DNA of 64,000 bases from Coenobita brevimanus (GCA_032717465.1 CM064670.1:18283439-18347438), one strand, 5' to 3'; shown: positions 46,130 to 56,688, counted from the stretch's first letter. Made by a program: numbers and translations. The notes: generated by a model not told the origin, from the sequence alone.

Positions 46130-46740
46130 CCCGCAAGATTGTTCCCTCCAAGGAAAAACAAAAACAAGATGACAAAAAACCAAATTAAAGAACTGTTCAT
46201 TTCGAGTTATCTGAACACACTGCGTTTGAAAGACTGGAGGTCAAAGGCAGTGGGTAATACAGACAGAAAGACAGTTCCAGAGATGACCTGTTGCACACAT
46301 GAAGGACTGGGAGTAACGGTTACCTCTTGCATTAGAGTGCTGGACAGAAAAGGGATGAGAGTTCGTTGTTAGACGGGTGTTACGCGCCCGCCGTAGTGGT
46401 GGAGGGATGCAGGCAAACAGTTCAGAGGAACAATGACCACTGAAGTAGCAATAAAAAAAAAATAAAGATGCAACAGTGTGGCGAAGACACAGAGGTTGAA
46501 AGGAGCCAGTAAGAGGAGGAGAATTAATGAGACGAAAAGCCTTTGACTCTACCTTGTTGAAAAGGCTGTATATGGGAAGCCTCCCCACACATGCGAATTT
46601 ACTCTACACAGGGGTGAATAAAACTCGTTTATAAAGTCAATAGCTGTGCAGGGGTAAGGAAGGAACAGAGTCGGCATAGCACATCTAATCCCTTGGAAGC
46701 ACATTTTACAAGACAGGCAATATGATCTTTCCATGATAAA
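46130..46740 (-). pseudogene. Jockey-type LINE C-terminal region, broken
   Basis: The minus-strand frames give ACVGRLPIYSLFNKVESKAF then RLINSPPLTGSFQPLCLRHT, VASLFFFYCYFSGHCSSELF, PPLRRARNTRLTTNSHPFSV, NRYSQSFMCATGHLWNCL. This is the conserved post-RT segment of Jockey-like proteins that ends in GxLWNSLP. Confidence 0.8.
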
Positions 46741-46989
46741 TCCCGAGAGAATGAAACCCCAGGTATGTTTAAAGAAGATGCAGGATTGAGATGGATATTG
46801 TTAAATATTAGAGGATACTCCGGTGGAAGATTATAACGAGTTAATAGATGTAGAACCGAGTTTTTGGAGCATTAAAAACATCAAGATTACTTTTACCCCA
46901 ATCGGTGATATGAGGCAAATCAGACATTAGGTGTGCCATAGCCCCATCCCTTGTTTGTTGAAGTAATTTTTAAAATGGTCGCTGCAGGA

Positions 46990-47712
46990 AGCACATGGAA
47001 AGGTGAAGGGTGGAGTCATCATCGTATGAGTGCATAGGATTAGATGTACAGCTTAGATGGTCATCATTTATTAGAAGGAAGAGAGTTAGTGATGGGATAA
47101 AACCCTGAGGAACACTACTACCGATTGCTTTAGAAGAAGAATGGTGGCCGTCTACAACAGCAGCTATAGAACGACAAGAAAAAAGGCTAGAAATGAAAGC
47201 ACAGGTAGAAGGACAGGGACCATAAAAGGGTAGTTTGGAAACTAAAGATTTATGTCACACTCGATCAAAGCCTTGGAGATGTCAAGTGCAATGGCAAAGC
47301 TTTTGCCAAAGTCCCGAAAGGAGGATGACCAGGAGTCTGAACTGTAGGTGAGCAGATCGCCAGTGGAAACAGGGTTGTGATAGGAAAGGTGCTTTAATTT
47401 TTTTTTTTTTTTGTTAAGAATGACTCAAAAAACATTTGAATTACAGGATGTTACAGCAATTGGGCGATAGTTAAGAGGACTCGGAATGGTCATCCTTCTT
47501 TGGGACTGGCTGAATGAGAACAAACTTCCAACAAGAGGAAAGGTACAAGTTGACAGACAAAAACGAAAGACTTTACCTGGGCAGGGTGTAAGCACAGAAG
47601 CACAGTTCTTGAGAACAACAGGAGGGACTCCATCAGGACCATATACCTTGTTAGTCCTGAGGCCAGTGACAGCAGAAAATACATCAACTGATGAAAATTC
47701 AATGTCAGCCAA
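46990..47712 (-). pseudogene. Jockey-type LINE reverse transcriptase, broken
   Basis: RT blocks on the minus strand begin with YGPDGVPPVVLKNCASVLTP and LNYRPIAVTSCNSNVF (47655-47425). A degraded FDRVWHKSLVSKLPFYG block (near 47260), VPQGF-PSLTLF (near 47110) and MHSYDDDSTLHLS (near 47030) follow. The catalytic box therefore reads YDDD instead of YADD. At least two frameshifts and an internal deletion separate the blocks. Confidence 0.78.
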
Positions 47713-48254
47713 GAGAAGTCGGGGGAGGGGGGGGGGGAGGAGACGTGATGGAGGAACAGCACCGGAATCATGTAAGGTAGAATTGGAAGAGAAAGTCTGA
47801 GTGAAGAGTTCTGCTTTATTAGTAGAAGAAACAGCTACAGAACCATTAGAGTGGAAAAGAGGAGGGAAGGATGATGATGTAAGGTTGTTAGAATATTTTT
47901 TTCAAGATGCCAGAAGGAGCCTGATGAATTTGAGTTGGAGAGTTCAGAGTATTTAGTGCGAATGAAATTACTTTTGTCAGAGCAAAAAACAGACTTAGCA
48001 TGATACCAGGCAGAAACATAAAAGAGATGAGATTCAGGGGCGTGTTGGCTCTGGTACCTTTTGTGGGCCTTCTTGTTGTGGACAGCATTAGAACAAGTGT
48101 GATTAATCCATTTTTATTTTTTTTCACTGATCACAGGATAAAAGAAAGGAATGTAGTTTCCATGCCCGAGAGAATAATCTCCACAATGTGCAAGGCACAC
48201 GCAGACGGCGCTCAGCCATGGAAGCAATAATCATTCCAAGGAATATAAAAAAAA

Positions 48255-49105
48255 TTACTGTCTGAGGGCCTCCCTATCAGCAGCTCTAGAGTGCCACAGC
48301 CGCTGCTTCTTGGGAGAGTCTACAGGCCTTATTGGAGCGATAGGACAGGTTAACGTGATAAGATTGTGACTGGAGGAGCCCAACAGAGAGAAAAGATTAA
48401 TAGCGTAAGCAGACGGATTAACTGTAAGGAAGAGGTCAAGTATGTTGGAACTCACTCCAAGACAGCCAGAGTTACGAGCAGAGTGCTGTACAAAGTGCTC
48501 AAAGTCATTAAGGGCAGAAAAGATGTAGGTTTGTTCACCAGGTGGATCAGTGAAAGAACAGAAGAGCCACAGGCAGTGGTGAACATTCAAATAATCTAGA
48601 ATGGAGATTTCAGAGAAAGGAGAAATTGATAGGATGTGTTTCATCTTAGAAGTAAGACAGTTGAAGAATATTTCATAGTCAATAGAATTACGGAATAAGT
48701 AAACAGCACAGACATATTCAGTCAGAGAATGACATGATCACCGAAGTCAGAGAGTAGAGAATTCAGAAGAATCAAGTTCAGGAACACAAGAGCAAGATAT
48801 GTTGTTGCGTATATATACACAACAGCCACCTTTGGCTTTAAAATGAGTAATGAGAAAGTAGGAGGATACAGAGATGGGTTTGTCATCAGTTGCCTCAGAC
48901 AGTTGAGTCTCTGTGAGGAAGATGTGAGGTTTAGCAGAGAGGTGATGTTCAACAGAGAACAGAGAGAAAGTAAAGAGGAAAGGCCGCGAATGTTGCAGAT
49001 TTGAAGACGAAGTGAGTCAGACAGTCGTATCAGGCATCTTGCCTGGTCGTCACCGGGAGAGGGGAGGATGGTGGGTGCTTTTATGGTCTCCTCCTCCCCC
49101 CCCAT
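48255..49105 (-). pseudogene. Jockey-type LINE endonuclease domain, broken
   Basis: The minus strand gives LRLQICNIRGLSSL near 49025, the degraded equivalent of the N-terminal CNIRG motif. A TDDKPISVSSYF-like block and a KGGCCVYI-like block follow in shifting frames near 48880-48800. A clean stretch at 48644-48255 includes ISILDYLNVHHCLWL, NDFEHFVQHSARNSGCLGVS, NILDLFLTVNPSAY and SSSHNLITLTCP. The last is the SDHxLIxxxxP motif with the Asp replaced, so catalysis is lost. It lies upstream of the RT part on the same strand, as expected. Confidence 0.75.
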
Positions 49106-49130
49106 AGGGACTCGGAGGATGGATGTTGAT

Positions 49131-49550
49131 ATACCATGTTAACAAAATTTTGAATAGGAAGTGTAGTGTGTAGCGTACATGTAGTTTGGTGTTGACAGAG
49201 AGACTTGGAGAGCATGCTGGTTTGCTCTCTGTATTACTGAAACACTGGAAAAGTTCAGCAAAAGGGGATGGTCAGAGGCTAGTCCCGAGGGCTGATAAAA
49301 CGAGAGCTCCAGTTCTCCCAGTCATCAGCTATCCATCCACCTTGTGAGTACCGGCCTGTTCGACTGGTGCTTGAACACAGGCTTCAGTAGCTCCATCTGT
49401 ATAACAGATCTTTCCTAATTTAGCTAAAATCATGTACAGGTAGCAAGAACAGAACACAAATTATCACTAGCTAAAATGGATTATGCATATTTCGATTCAG
49501 TATCAGGCTTACAGATTACTTTATACCAACTGTAACTTTATATCATTACC
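49131..49550. other. unassigned sequence
   Basis: This could include the 5' region of the Jockey-type LINE, but nothing is recognisable. Confidence 0.4.
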
Positions 49551-50030
49551 TGTCCCCACCCCGGAGGGACTCGGGGACGGATATTGTTTTCATTCGGTTT
49601 GTCTGTTTGTATGTCTGTCTGTTAACAACTTGACGCGAAAACTACTGGTGCGATTATGACTAAAATTACAGGGGTAATAAGATATGACCTTCTGCTCACC
49701 TTTTTAATTTTTGGGCCAAATTAGGCGAAAGTACAGGCTGTAGGGCTAAAAAAAAGTTTTTTTTTTTTCGCCATTACTCCTTTCAAATTCGTCATATCGA
49801 CATGAAACCAAAACCTAAATGTGCACCGTTCAGATCTGCATCCTGTAACATGCTTCATTTCATCAGAGAGGTCTCCCCCTAGTTAGCGGTAGGGGGGGGG
49901 GGTCAATGTCAGATGGGTCGGGCCTAAAATTTCAAATGGGCATAAAAGCGTCAATTTTCACCTGAATTACTCCAAATCTGATATGTGACATCTTTGACCA
50001 GATATCCTGTTGTGTTTATACGTCAGCACT

Positions 50031-51032
50031 GTGAAGAGTATGTACGAGGGAGCTAGGGTTACGGTGCGAGTGGATGGTGAGCTGAGTGAGTTCTTTGGTC
50101 TCAATGTGGGACTGAAACAGGGTTGTGTGATGTCTCCATGGCTGTTTAATATATACATGGATGGGGTTGTAAAGGAGGTGCAGGGTAGGGCAGTGGATGT
50201 GGGGGTGGCTCTAATGAATGAGGGTGAGATTTGGAAGCTTCCGGTGTTGCTGTTTGCTGATGATACAGTACTGTTAAGTGAAGATGAATGGGAGTTGCAA
50301 GGTTTGGTGAATGAATTTGGGACAGTGTGTAGGAGGAGGAATCTGAAAGTTAATGTAAACAAAAGTAAAGTTATGGTGTTTGAGAGGAATGAAGTCACAG
50401 AGTGTGCATTGAGGTTGGAGGGTGAGGATATGGAGAATGTGAGTGCATTCAAGTACTTGGGTAGTGTGATGAGTAAGGATGGAACATTGGGGGATGAAGT
50501 GCGTGAAAGGGTACAGCAGGGAAGGAAGGTTGTTGGTACACTGAAAGCAGTGATGAGAAATAGGGAGGTGAGTATGGAAGTTAAGAAGTCACTGCATGAT
50601 AGTATTGTGATCCCTACCCTGACGTATGGAAGCGAGGCATGGATCTTGCAAGAGGGGAACAAGTCAAGAGTGAGAGCAGTGGAAATGAGTTACTTGAGAG
50701 GAGCATGTGGAGTGACGTGGAGGGACAGGTTGACGAATTAAGAAGTGAAGGAACGCTGTGGGGTGGATGTGGATGTGGTTGAGAAGATTAGGAGAAATAC
50801 ACTGAGGTGGTTTGGACATGTGAAGAGAATGGAGAATGAAAGACTGACTAAAAGGGTGTATGTATGTGAGGTGGAGGGAGGGAGAGGGAGAGGTAGACCG
50901 AGGATGAGGTGGAGGGATGGAGTTGAGAGGTATATGAGGGAGGGGAGGGTGAGTTGGGGGGAGGGTAGCCAAATGGTGGGTGACAGAGCGACTTGGAGGC
51001 GTTTTGTCTGCGGCCACCCTTTGCGGGATTAG
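50031..51032 (+). pseudogene. LINE-alpha reverse transcriptase C-terminal two-thirds, one stop
   Basis: A single frame reads VKSMYEGARVTVRVDGELSE, LKQGCVMSPWLFNIYMDGVV and VLLFADDTVLLSEDEWELQG; FADD at about 50253-50264 holds the catalytic aspartates. NLKVNVNKSKVMVF, FKYLGSVMSKDGTLGDEVRE, IPTLTYGSEAWIL, NTLRWFGHVKRMENERLTKR and RGRGRPRMRWRDGVERYM then follow. The last residues are FVCGHPLRD. The only break is TAA at 50739-50741, where relatives read Glu. The stop codon at 51030 lies only about 15 bases before the ATAG tail. Endonuclease and the first RT blocks are absent through 5' truncation. Confidence 0.93.
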
Positions 51033-51059
51033 GGCGTCGGGCTATAGATAGATAGATAG
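50031..51059 (+). mobile_element. LINE-alpha copy 5, 5'-truncated, best preserved
   Basis: It begins inside the RT domain at GTGAAGAGTATGTACGAGGG and ends at the family 3' motif (GGGATTAGGGCGTCGGGCTA) plus an ATAG tail. Only one stop codon interrupts about 330 codons, so this is the youngest LINE-alpha copy here. The surrounding Rep-560 gives its exact borders. Confidence 0.93.
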
Positions 51060-51298
51060 ACTAAAATGACTGCGGGGGACGGGTTTGCTGTGTCTTCGCA
51101 CCGCTTCTTGTTCGTACCTACAAATAAAATAGGGATTGTAAGTCTGACAATTGAACGTTGTAGTATGAAAAGAAGCTTGGAACTTAGCAAAAATTATTTG
51201 CCAGCATCAGTGACCTTCGTGTTGTTGATAGGCATTAATCTTCTGATCTTAGCAGTCAAGTGTAGGAAATGACGATTGACCCTTCTAAAAAAAAAGTG

Positions 51299-51407
51299 CA
51301 AGGCAGTTCAGAGCAGAATTTGTCTTACAGTTGATATAACATAATTAAAGGACGCTGATTCCAAATCTGCTGTATAACATTCTCTATTTTTTGTCATTAG
51401 CACAGGA
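51299..51407 (+). repeat. left terminal inverted repeat
   Basis: Starts CAAGGCAGTTCAGAGCAGAA and ends near CATTAGCACAGGA. It pairs with 54823-54930. Confidence 0.8.
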
Positions 51408-51744
51408 TAGCCCATTCAAAAATGGGTGCCATTTTAGCGATAATTGCATTGTTTTTGTGGGTTGAAATAGATATATGATTAGTTCTATCATATTTTAAGA
51501 TGGATCTTGTGTGTGTTTTTTTTTCAAACAAATATTCAACCTTTTTAGTGACAAATTAAAGACACTAGAGTCATAATACTGTATATGTAATGAGTATGAC
51601 TGTTATCAACAAAGACCTTATCTGTTCTCAATACACTTACTAAAAGTATTCCACCAGTGAAACCTGTGAGATCCCCCCCCCAAAAAAAAAAAAAAAAATG
51701 TTCAGCAACCCAAGTTCACACATAATGAGGAACCAGATGTGCAT

Positions 51745-54630
51745 GAGGTGCAGGCCAAATCCAAAGATAAGACATTTTTCATGAGAAGCAGAGCAGATGG
51801 TCCAAAGATTGGTTGGAGTCAATTCAATCAAATGGAAAGTGAAGTGATGCCCAGAAAACAGCAGTTGGCTGTATGACAATTGTTCTGAACCCTGCTCATG
51901 AATATGAAATTATGAATACAGTTGTCAAAAGATGTCAGTATATATTTGAAAAATGGGCCAAAAGCGTATTGATTTTAACGGTAGATTAACAGCTTTATCC
52001 TACTCAAAATTGATGGAGTTTAAATGGTCTCAAAATTATTCGTTTTTGATCCCTAGACCTGTTGGACTTCATATCTCTATGATTTTTTGAAGGTCACTGG
52101 TGAGCAATTCCAATCATCAGGGCTTCATGAGCTATGGACAAAAAGTGATTTGCTAGGAGAGAAAACAAAAGAAAGGGTCCTAGCTGGGAAGGACTAAAGA
52201 AGGGTATGAGGGCTCACAAAATTACCTTTCAAGCCATATGGGAGATCTTCATGCCACAGTTCCGTTCCTGCAGTTTCTAGATGGGCACAACAAAGAACTA
52301 AAAGAGAGAATACTTGAAGCTGACAGTGATGACACTGCTGATGACCTCATCTCCCTGTTTACCACTTCCCAGTTCCAGGAGGCAATGAAGGCATTTGAAC
52401 ATGAAAAGGATCAGAATGAAAATTATGCCTTTTGGTTTATATACCTATACATGGTCAGCACTATCCTCATGTTTACCTGTGCTAACTGAGATGGCATCTG
52501 GGAACTAATTCCTTCAAGGAGATGCTCCCTTATTTCCACCGCTTCGGGCATACAAACTATGCAAAATATGTCACAGTGTACTATCCACAACTGCAAATGC
52601 TACTTCCACAAGCTGAACAAGAATTTAAGAATGGAAACTTTTTTGTTAAAATTGCAGATATGAAGTTCAATCAAGTGTCCCCTGAACAAAGTCTATAATG
52701 GTTAAAAGCTGTTGGAAAAAGTGGCGGTGGAATTGTCTGAATCACTAGAAGTCTGACTGCCCTGAGTAGATGGGTCTTGTCCTTTAATCTGAGGTCTCAG
52801 ATCTCAAAAGATACCAAAGAGATGTTTGGAATCGGTCCTGGACATGTCACTGCTCACAAAGAGTCCAGCATGGCAAGACGGAGACAAGAAACACAGGCTG
52901 AAAACAGAGTCATTGAGAAGCTTAGTGTCTTTGGAGTCTTCTGTGATGAAACCACTGATGAGCTTGTCAACACTGCCACAAAAGACCGAACTACAAATGA
53001 AATGAAAGAATCTTTTTTAAATGTTGAAAACTTGGGCAAAGATCATTTCCAAAGCTACACCCATGAGCGGCTTCTTCCACCACATGAAGGATCCTTACAT
53101 AAAGAATTCCACGATCCGATGAAGAGATGTAATCCTGCGACATTTGCCAAATTATATGATGTTACAAAACTTGATACCCAAATATCATCCCTGAAAGGAA
53201 AGAGGTCTTTTCTGCAGAGGTTAGTGATCAGCTATTCAGCAGGAAAGGATGATGATCTTGATATTATATTGAAGCATGAGCTGCTCTCTGTGCCTTGATC
53301 ACCGGCACAAACAGATGGAAGTCTGAGAGAAGGGAAAAAGCATATCCTGATGGATGAATTGTTGAAAGGTATAAGCTGCAGTGATGAATATAAAATCCTA
53401 GAAAATGCTCCTCGTGTCACTGATGAACAAGGTTTAGTCCATTCACTAGGAAAACCTCAAAATCTTTATGCACGAACATTTGGAGAATTGCCAAATATAT
53501 TCAACGTATCTGACTTTGGATATGGTGAGCAGTTTTCTAGGACAGATGCTGTTTTCGATAGGTATGACCAAGTTACCATAAAAGAGGGCACAAGAATAAA
53601 AAGGATGAGAGGCAAAGTCATTCGAACGGTAACTGAACATGGTGCTGTGCCAGTACCCAATGACTAGGATGGCTTCCCTAGTGACCGCCAGAACAATGCA
53701 GATCTGGCCAATTTCTTGTCTGAGGAACTGGTTGAAAATGCTCCAGCAGATTAATGTATCACCACAGCTGGTGGGCTCAAAAAGTGTGATTTGTGCTTAG
53801 TAACCGGGCAGATAATGACAGATAATTTGAGAAATACACATGAAGAAGCGGATACGCGGATCATTCTTCACTGCGTGGATACTCATTCTGATACTGTTGT
53901 TGTTTGGTCCCGTGACACGGATGTGCTGTTATTACTTATGGCCCATAGTCCTACGATAGATAATAATGAGAGCTGGAACTGCCAAAGCTCCAAAATATAT
54001 ACCCGTGAATGACACAGTAGTATCTTGGGACTCATACTATGATATGTCTCTGTCCTTGTTAGCCTTTCATGCTTTGACATGCTCAGACACCACATCATAC
54101 TTAGCTGGGCACACGACAAGGACAGCATTGTTAGTATTCACACGTCACCCTGAACTATTACAGGGACTTGGAAAGGACTCGTTAACATCAGACGGATTAG
54201 CCCAAGCGGAAAAATTCATCTGCTTTGTGTATAATGTCCCTAATGCTAATTAGGTTTTTGAAGCAAATGCAACCTTGTTCAACTTCAAGAGAGGAGTAGC
54301 ACAGGAAAACCTCCCACCAATCAATTATGTTTTAAAACATCATGTACAAAAATAAGGGCACATCTGCAGGCAATGATTTAGCTCAAAGCTACATAGCCAA
54401 AACCTAGTATTCTACAACCAACTGAATGTGGTTGGAAGTTGAAAAATAATCACTTGCATCCAGTGCTGATCACATTAGAGCCAGTGCTACAGTGCTGCAT
54501 CAACCTCGTGAGCTGTGGCTGCACCGGCACATGTGTGACCCACCGCTGTGGCTGTGGCAAGTCAAATATGACTTGTACTAGAATATGCCGATGTATGGCA
54601 GTATGCTTCAGTGTCAACGATAACACATAA
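51745..54630 (+). pseudogene. large transposon-associated protein with XPG/FEN-like region, broken
   Basis: Fragments in several frames keep a fixed order. IGWSQFNQ (51810), IVLNPAHEYEIMNTVVKRCQ (51882) and VTGEQFQSSGLHELWTKSDL (52094) are followed by MPQFRS/FLQFLDGHNKELKERI, WELHLNSFKEMLPYFHRFGH (52500), GNFFVKIADMKFNQVSPEQS (52640) and SRWVLSFNLRSQI (52765). Near the end come HEEADTRIILHCVDTHSDTV, VVWSRDTDVLLLLMAH (53838-53950), AFHALTCSDTTSYLAGHT (54064) and LHPVLITLEPVLQCC (54457). The EEADTR and RDTDVLLL acidic motifs resemble the internal region of FEN/XPG-type nucleases, which is an inference. The family is one I know as uncharacterised proteins repeated in arthropod and cnidarian genomes. 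Several stops (for example 52486, 53296, 53665, 53752) and frameshifts make it a pseudogene. Confidence 0.72.
54490..54600 (+). other. cysteine-rich CXC-like C-terminal segment
   Basis: VSCGCTGTCVTHRCGCGKSN followed by MTCTRICRC has the C-x-C...C...C-x-C...C...C-x-C spacing seen in tesmin/TSO1-like CXC segments that bind DNA or zinc. It sits at the C-terminal end of the broken gene, before the stop at 54628. The frame is open across this segment. DNA binding is inferred from the cysteine pattern only. Confidence 0.6.
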
Positions 54631-54822
54631 AAAGAAAAGTTAAAAAGAATTATCATTGTCTTTCCAATTCAATAAATATCCCATTAGTGTGTATTTGATT
54701 TATTTGATACAATCTTTATGTTTGAGGATCCTTCATCCAATCAGGCTTGTGCCCTAATCTGAATAGAATGCGTACATTTTAGCATAAAATTGCAATTTTG
54801 ACACTGATTGTTGAATGATCTG

Positions 54823-54930
54823 TCCTGTAATAACGTCAAAAAATGGAAATGTCATACAACAGATTTGGAATCAGCACCCTTGAATTATCTTATTTCAACT
54901 GTATGACAAATTCTACTTTAAAATGCCTTG
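54823..54930 (-). repeat. right terminal inverted repeat
   Basis: The reverse complement starts CAAGGCATTTTAAAGTAGAA and ends near GACGTTATTACAGGA. It is the partner of 51299-51407. Confidence 0.8.
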
Positions 54931-55034
54931 ACCGCTACAGCTTACCCAAAATCGGTACCTGACTGTAGTCTCTTCTTCATCTTCTTCCTCCTCCTCCATC
55001 TTCTTCTTCTCCTTATCATCATCATCATCATCAT

Positions 55035-55217
55035 CATCTAATCCTGTGTTGCCCTGCGAGGAACGTAGGAGCCAGGGGTTAGGCTAGTTGGTCCTGACAT
55101 TTAAGATGACAGTGACCAACTTCACTCATCCCTGAGAGCCATCACGTGAGCAATAAACCCCAGCCATCCCTTCAATATAAACCTGCACAGGCTCAGTCCG
55201 ACTGGAGCGTCATTGTT
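55035..55217 (-). repeat. SINE-2 3' part, minus strand
   Basis: The reverse complement reads CGGACTGAGCCTGTGCAGGT, then AAGGGATGGCTGGGGTTTAT, CATCTTAAATGTCAGGACCA, and a GATTAGATGATGATG tail at the low-coordinate side. The part upstream of the B-box-like region is missing. It faces away from the copy at 55283, across the (TTA)n array. Confidence 0.8.
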
Positions 55218-55249
55218 ATTACTATTATTATTATTATTATTATTATTTA

Positions 55250-55280
<31 letters not shown>

Positions 55281-55282
55281 TT
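55218..55282. repeat. (TTA)n microsatellite
   Basis: TTA array with a few interruptions between two SINE-2 copies. Confidence 0.95.
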
Positions 55283-55790
55283 GTGGTAGGTGAGGGCGTT
55301 CACCATCCACTCACTCGATGTAGTGCTGCTCTCGGGTGTCTGCCCTTTCCTCTCCTCAATCCTTCTTTCCTCCCATGCTCTTCTTTCTTTCCTTCACTCT
55401 TTCCGCGTCCTTCTGCCTACAGGTGACTTTACACTTCCTCTTCTGTCTTTCCTTCATTCTTTCCTCTTCCTTCTGCCTGTGGGTGACTCTACATTGAGTG
55501 ACAAGCCAAATGGTTTCCTGTACACCAGGAAACCATTTACTACGCTGGGTGGTAACCATATAACCAAGTTTTGGCACCTGGTGGTTTCGTGGGTAATTAC
55601 GGCGCTCCAATCGACTTGAGCCGGTGAAGGTTTATGTCCAAGGGATGGTTGGGGTTTATTGCTCATGTAATGCCACTCAGGGATGAATGAGGCTGGTCAC
55701 TCTCATCTTAAATGTCAGGACCAACTTGCCTAGCCCTGGGTTCCTACGCTCCTCATGGGGCAAAGTAGTATTGGATGATGGATGGATGGA
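55283..55790 (+). mobile_element. SINE-2, full-length copy
   Basis: About 490 bases that align along their whole length with 59089-59580. A 5' part (GTGGTAGGTGAGGGCGTTCA) is followed by a CT-rich internal duplication (about 55383-55440 and 55443-55500) and then a tRNA-like middle. The middle has an A-box-like TGGTTTCGTGG at 55582-55592 and a B-box-like GGTTTATGTCC at 55629-55639. A 3' part (CATCTTAAATGTCAGGACCA) ends in a GATG tail that runs into (ATT)n. The tRNA-like boxes lie about 300 bases from the 5' end, which is unusual for a SINE. Confidence 0.75.
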
Positions 55791-55801
55791 TTATTATTAT
55801 A

Positions 55802-55842
<41 letters not shown>
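55790..55842. repeat. (ATT)n microsatellite
   Basis: ATT array directly after the SINE-2 tail. Together with 55218-55282 it suggests insertion of SINE-2 into an ATT array, or expansion of duplicated ATT flanks. Confidence 0.95.
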
Positions 55843-55843
<1 letters not shown>

Positions 55844-56227
55844 TTATTGTCTTCGATTTTCTCCAAATCTGCAGAGGCCATTTGCCAGCATTCTTCTCCT
55901 CTCTGGACGCTGAGCCAAAGTCCCAGCATCAAGGGTTCTTACGTTTGTCTCTCCGTTTACCTCCTGGAGTTGGCATGGACACTCATTCACTAACACCCTC
56001 TATTCAAGTCACGGCAGGCATAAAATGTAAAAAAATATGCTATTACCGAGGAAAATTAGCCAGTAATTTTTTTAAAGGTAGAAAATGAGTACGGTACGTC
56101 ATTGTAATATACCTTGCTGTTGTTAAAAATATGATTCCAGGAAGACTATGAGATCATGATACTTATTAAACAGATCCAGTGGCCTTCTCATCTGCGAAAT
56201 CATTAATCTTTCCATTTATGTATTGAG
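55843..56227. other. unassigned sequence upstream of LINE-delta
   Basis: No endonuclease-like coding is recognisable, so LINE-delta appears 5'-truncated near 56228. Confidence 0.5.
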
Positions 56228-56658
56228 ATGCAATGCGTTGATGAACGAGAGATTGAATTAGCAAGAGCTGCGTACTGGAGTTTGAATTCAGAAGTAAGAA
56301 GGTTAGCTAGGAGAGATAAAAGAAGATGTGTGGATGAAAAGGTTGCAGAGACTGAAATCTTAATAAACAAAAATGATGGACAGAGTCAAAGAATAGCATA
56401 TGAATCGATTAGAGAACTGAGTGGTAATGCAGGTAAACGCAAGGAAATACCAGTTAGAGACAGGGAAGGAAATTTACTGACCAAAGATGGAGATATTAAA
56501 AATAGATGGAAAGAGCATTTTGAGACAGTTCTTAATAGACTAATACCACCAGAAGAGGATATACCGTACCGTCTGCTCAGGAAGATTTAAATATAGAAAC
56601 AGGAGAGTTGAGGCTTGCAGAAGTGGAGAAAGCAGTAAAACAGTTAAAGAATAATTAG
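56228..56658 (+). pseudogene. LINE-delta pre-RT region, broken
   Basis: The basic linker before RT reads ARRDKRRCVDEKVAETEILI and IPVRDREGNLLTKDGDIKNR, then WKEHFETVLNR. The last two are the usual DxxGxxLTxxxxIxxRWxEHFxxLLN block. The frame shifts near 56575 into DLNIETGELRLAEVEKAVKQ. There a TAG at 56656 breaks LKNN-APGEDGL, the first RT block (normally a GKAPGxDGL-like motif). Confidence 0.85.
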
Positions 56659-56688
56659 GCACCAGGGGAGGATGGTTTATTTCCGGAA

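Larger units (their letters stand above)
46093..49130 (-). mobile_element. Jockey-type LINE, decayed, minus strand
   Basis: Reading on the minus strand, an endonuclease part (49105-48255), RT blocks (47712-46990) and a post-RT C-terminal part (46740-46130) occur in the right order over about 3 kb. The plus strand has a short T run at 46091-46098, which may be the remnant poly(A). The motif set, notably the HSYxDDSTLH form of the RT core and the KAFRLINSPPLT block, is typical of Jockey-like elements of arthropods. Many frameshifts show it is dead. The 5' boundary is not defined. Confidence 0.82.
49551..51117 (+). repeat. Rep-560 copy 2, split by LINE-alpha copy 5
   Basis: The left part (49551-50030) and right part (51060-51117) join to the sequence of the complete copy at 37412-37961. 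The break falls in CGTCAGCACTAAAATGACTG. ACT at 50028-50030 is repeated at 51060-51062, a possible 3-bp target duplication. Confidence 0.82.
51299..54930 (+). mobile_element. candidate DNA-transposon-like element with 108-bp terminal inverted repeats
   Basis: Left end 51299-51407 and right end 54823-54930 are inverted copies of each other. Both contain CAAGGCA, AGAATTTGTC, ACAGTTGA, a GCTGATTCCAAATCTG block, a TGTAT-ACATT block and a TTTTTTG block, about four in five positions identical by eye with one single-base gap. They enclose one broken gene of about 2.9 kb on the plus strand. No target-site duplication could be read next to CAAGGC. The coupling of TIRs to this gene family suggests a mobile element. 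The superfamily is not assigned. Confidence 0.7.
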
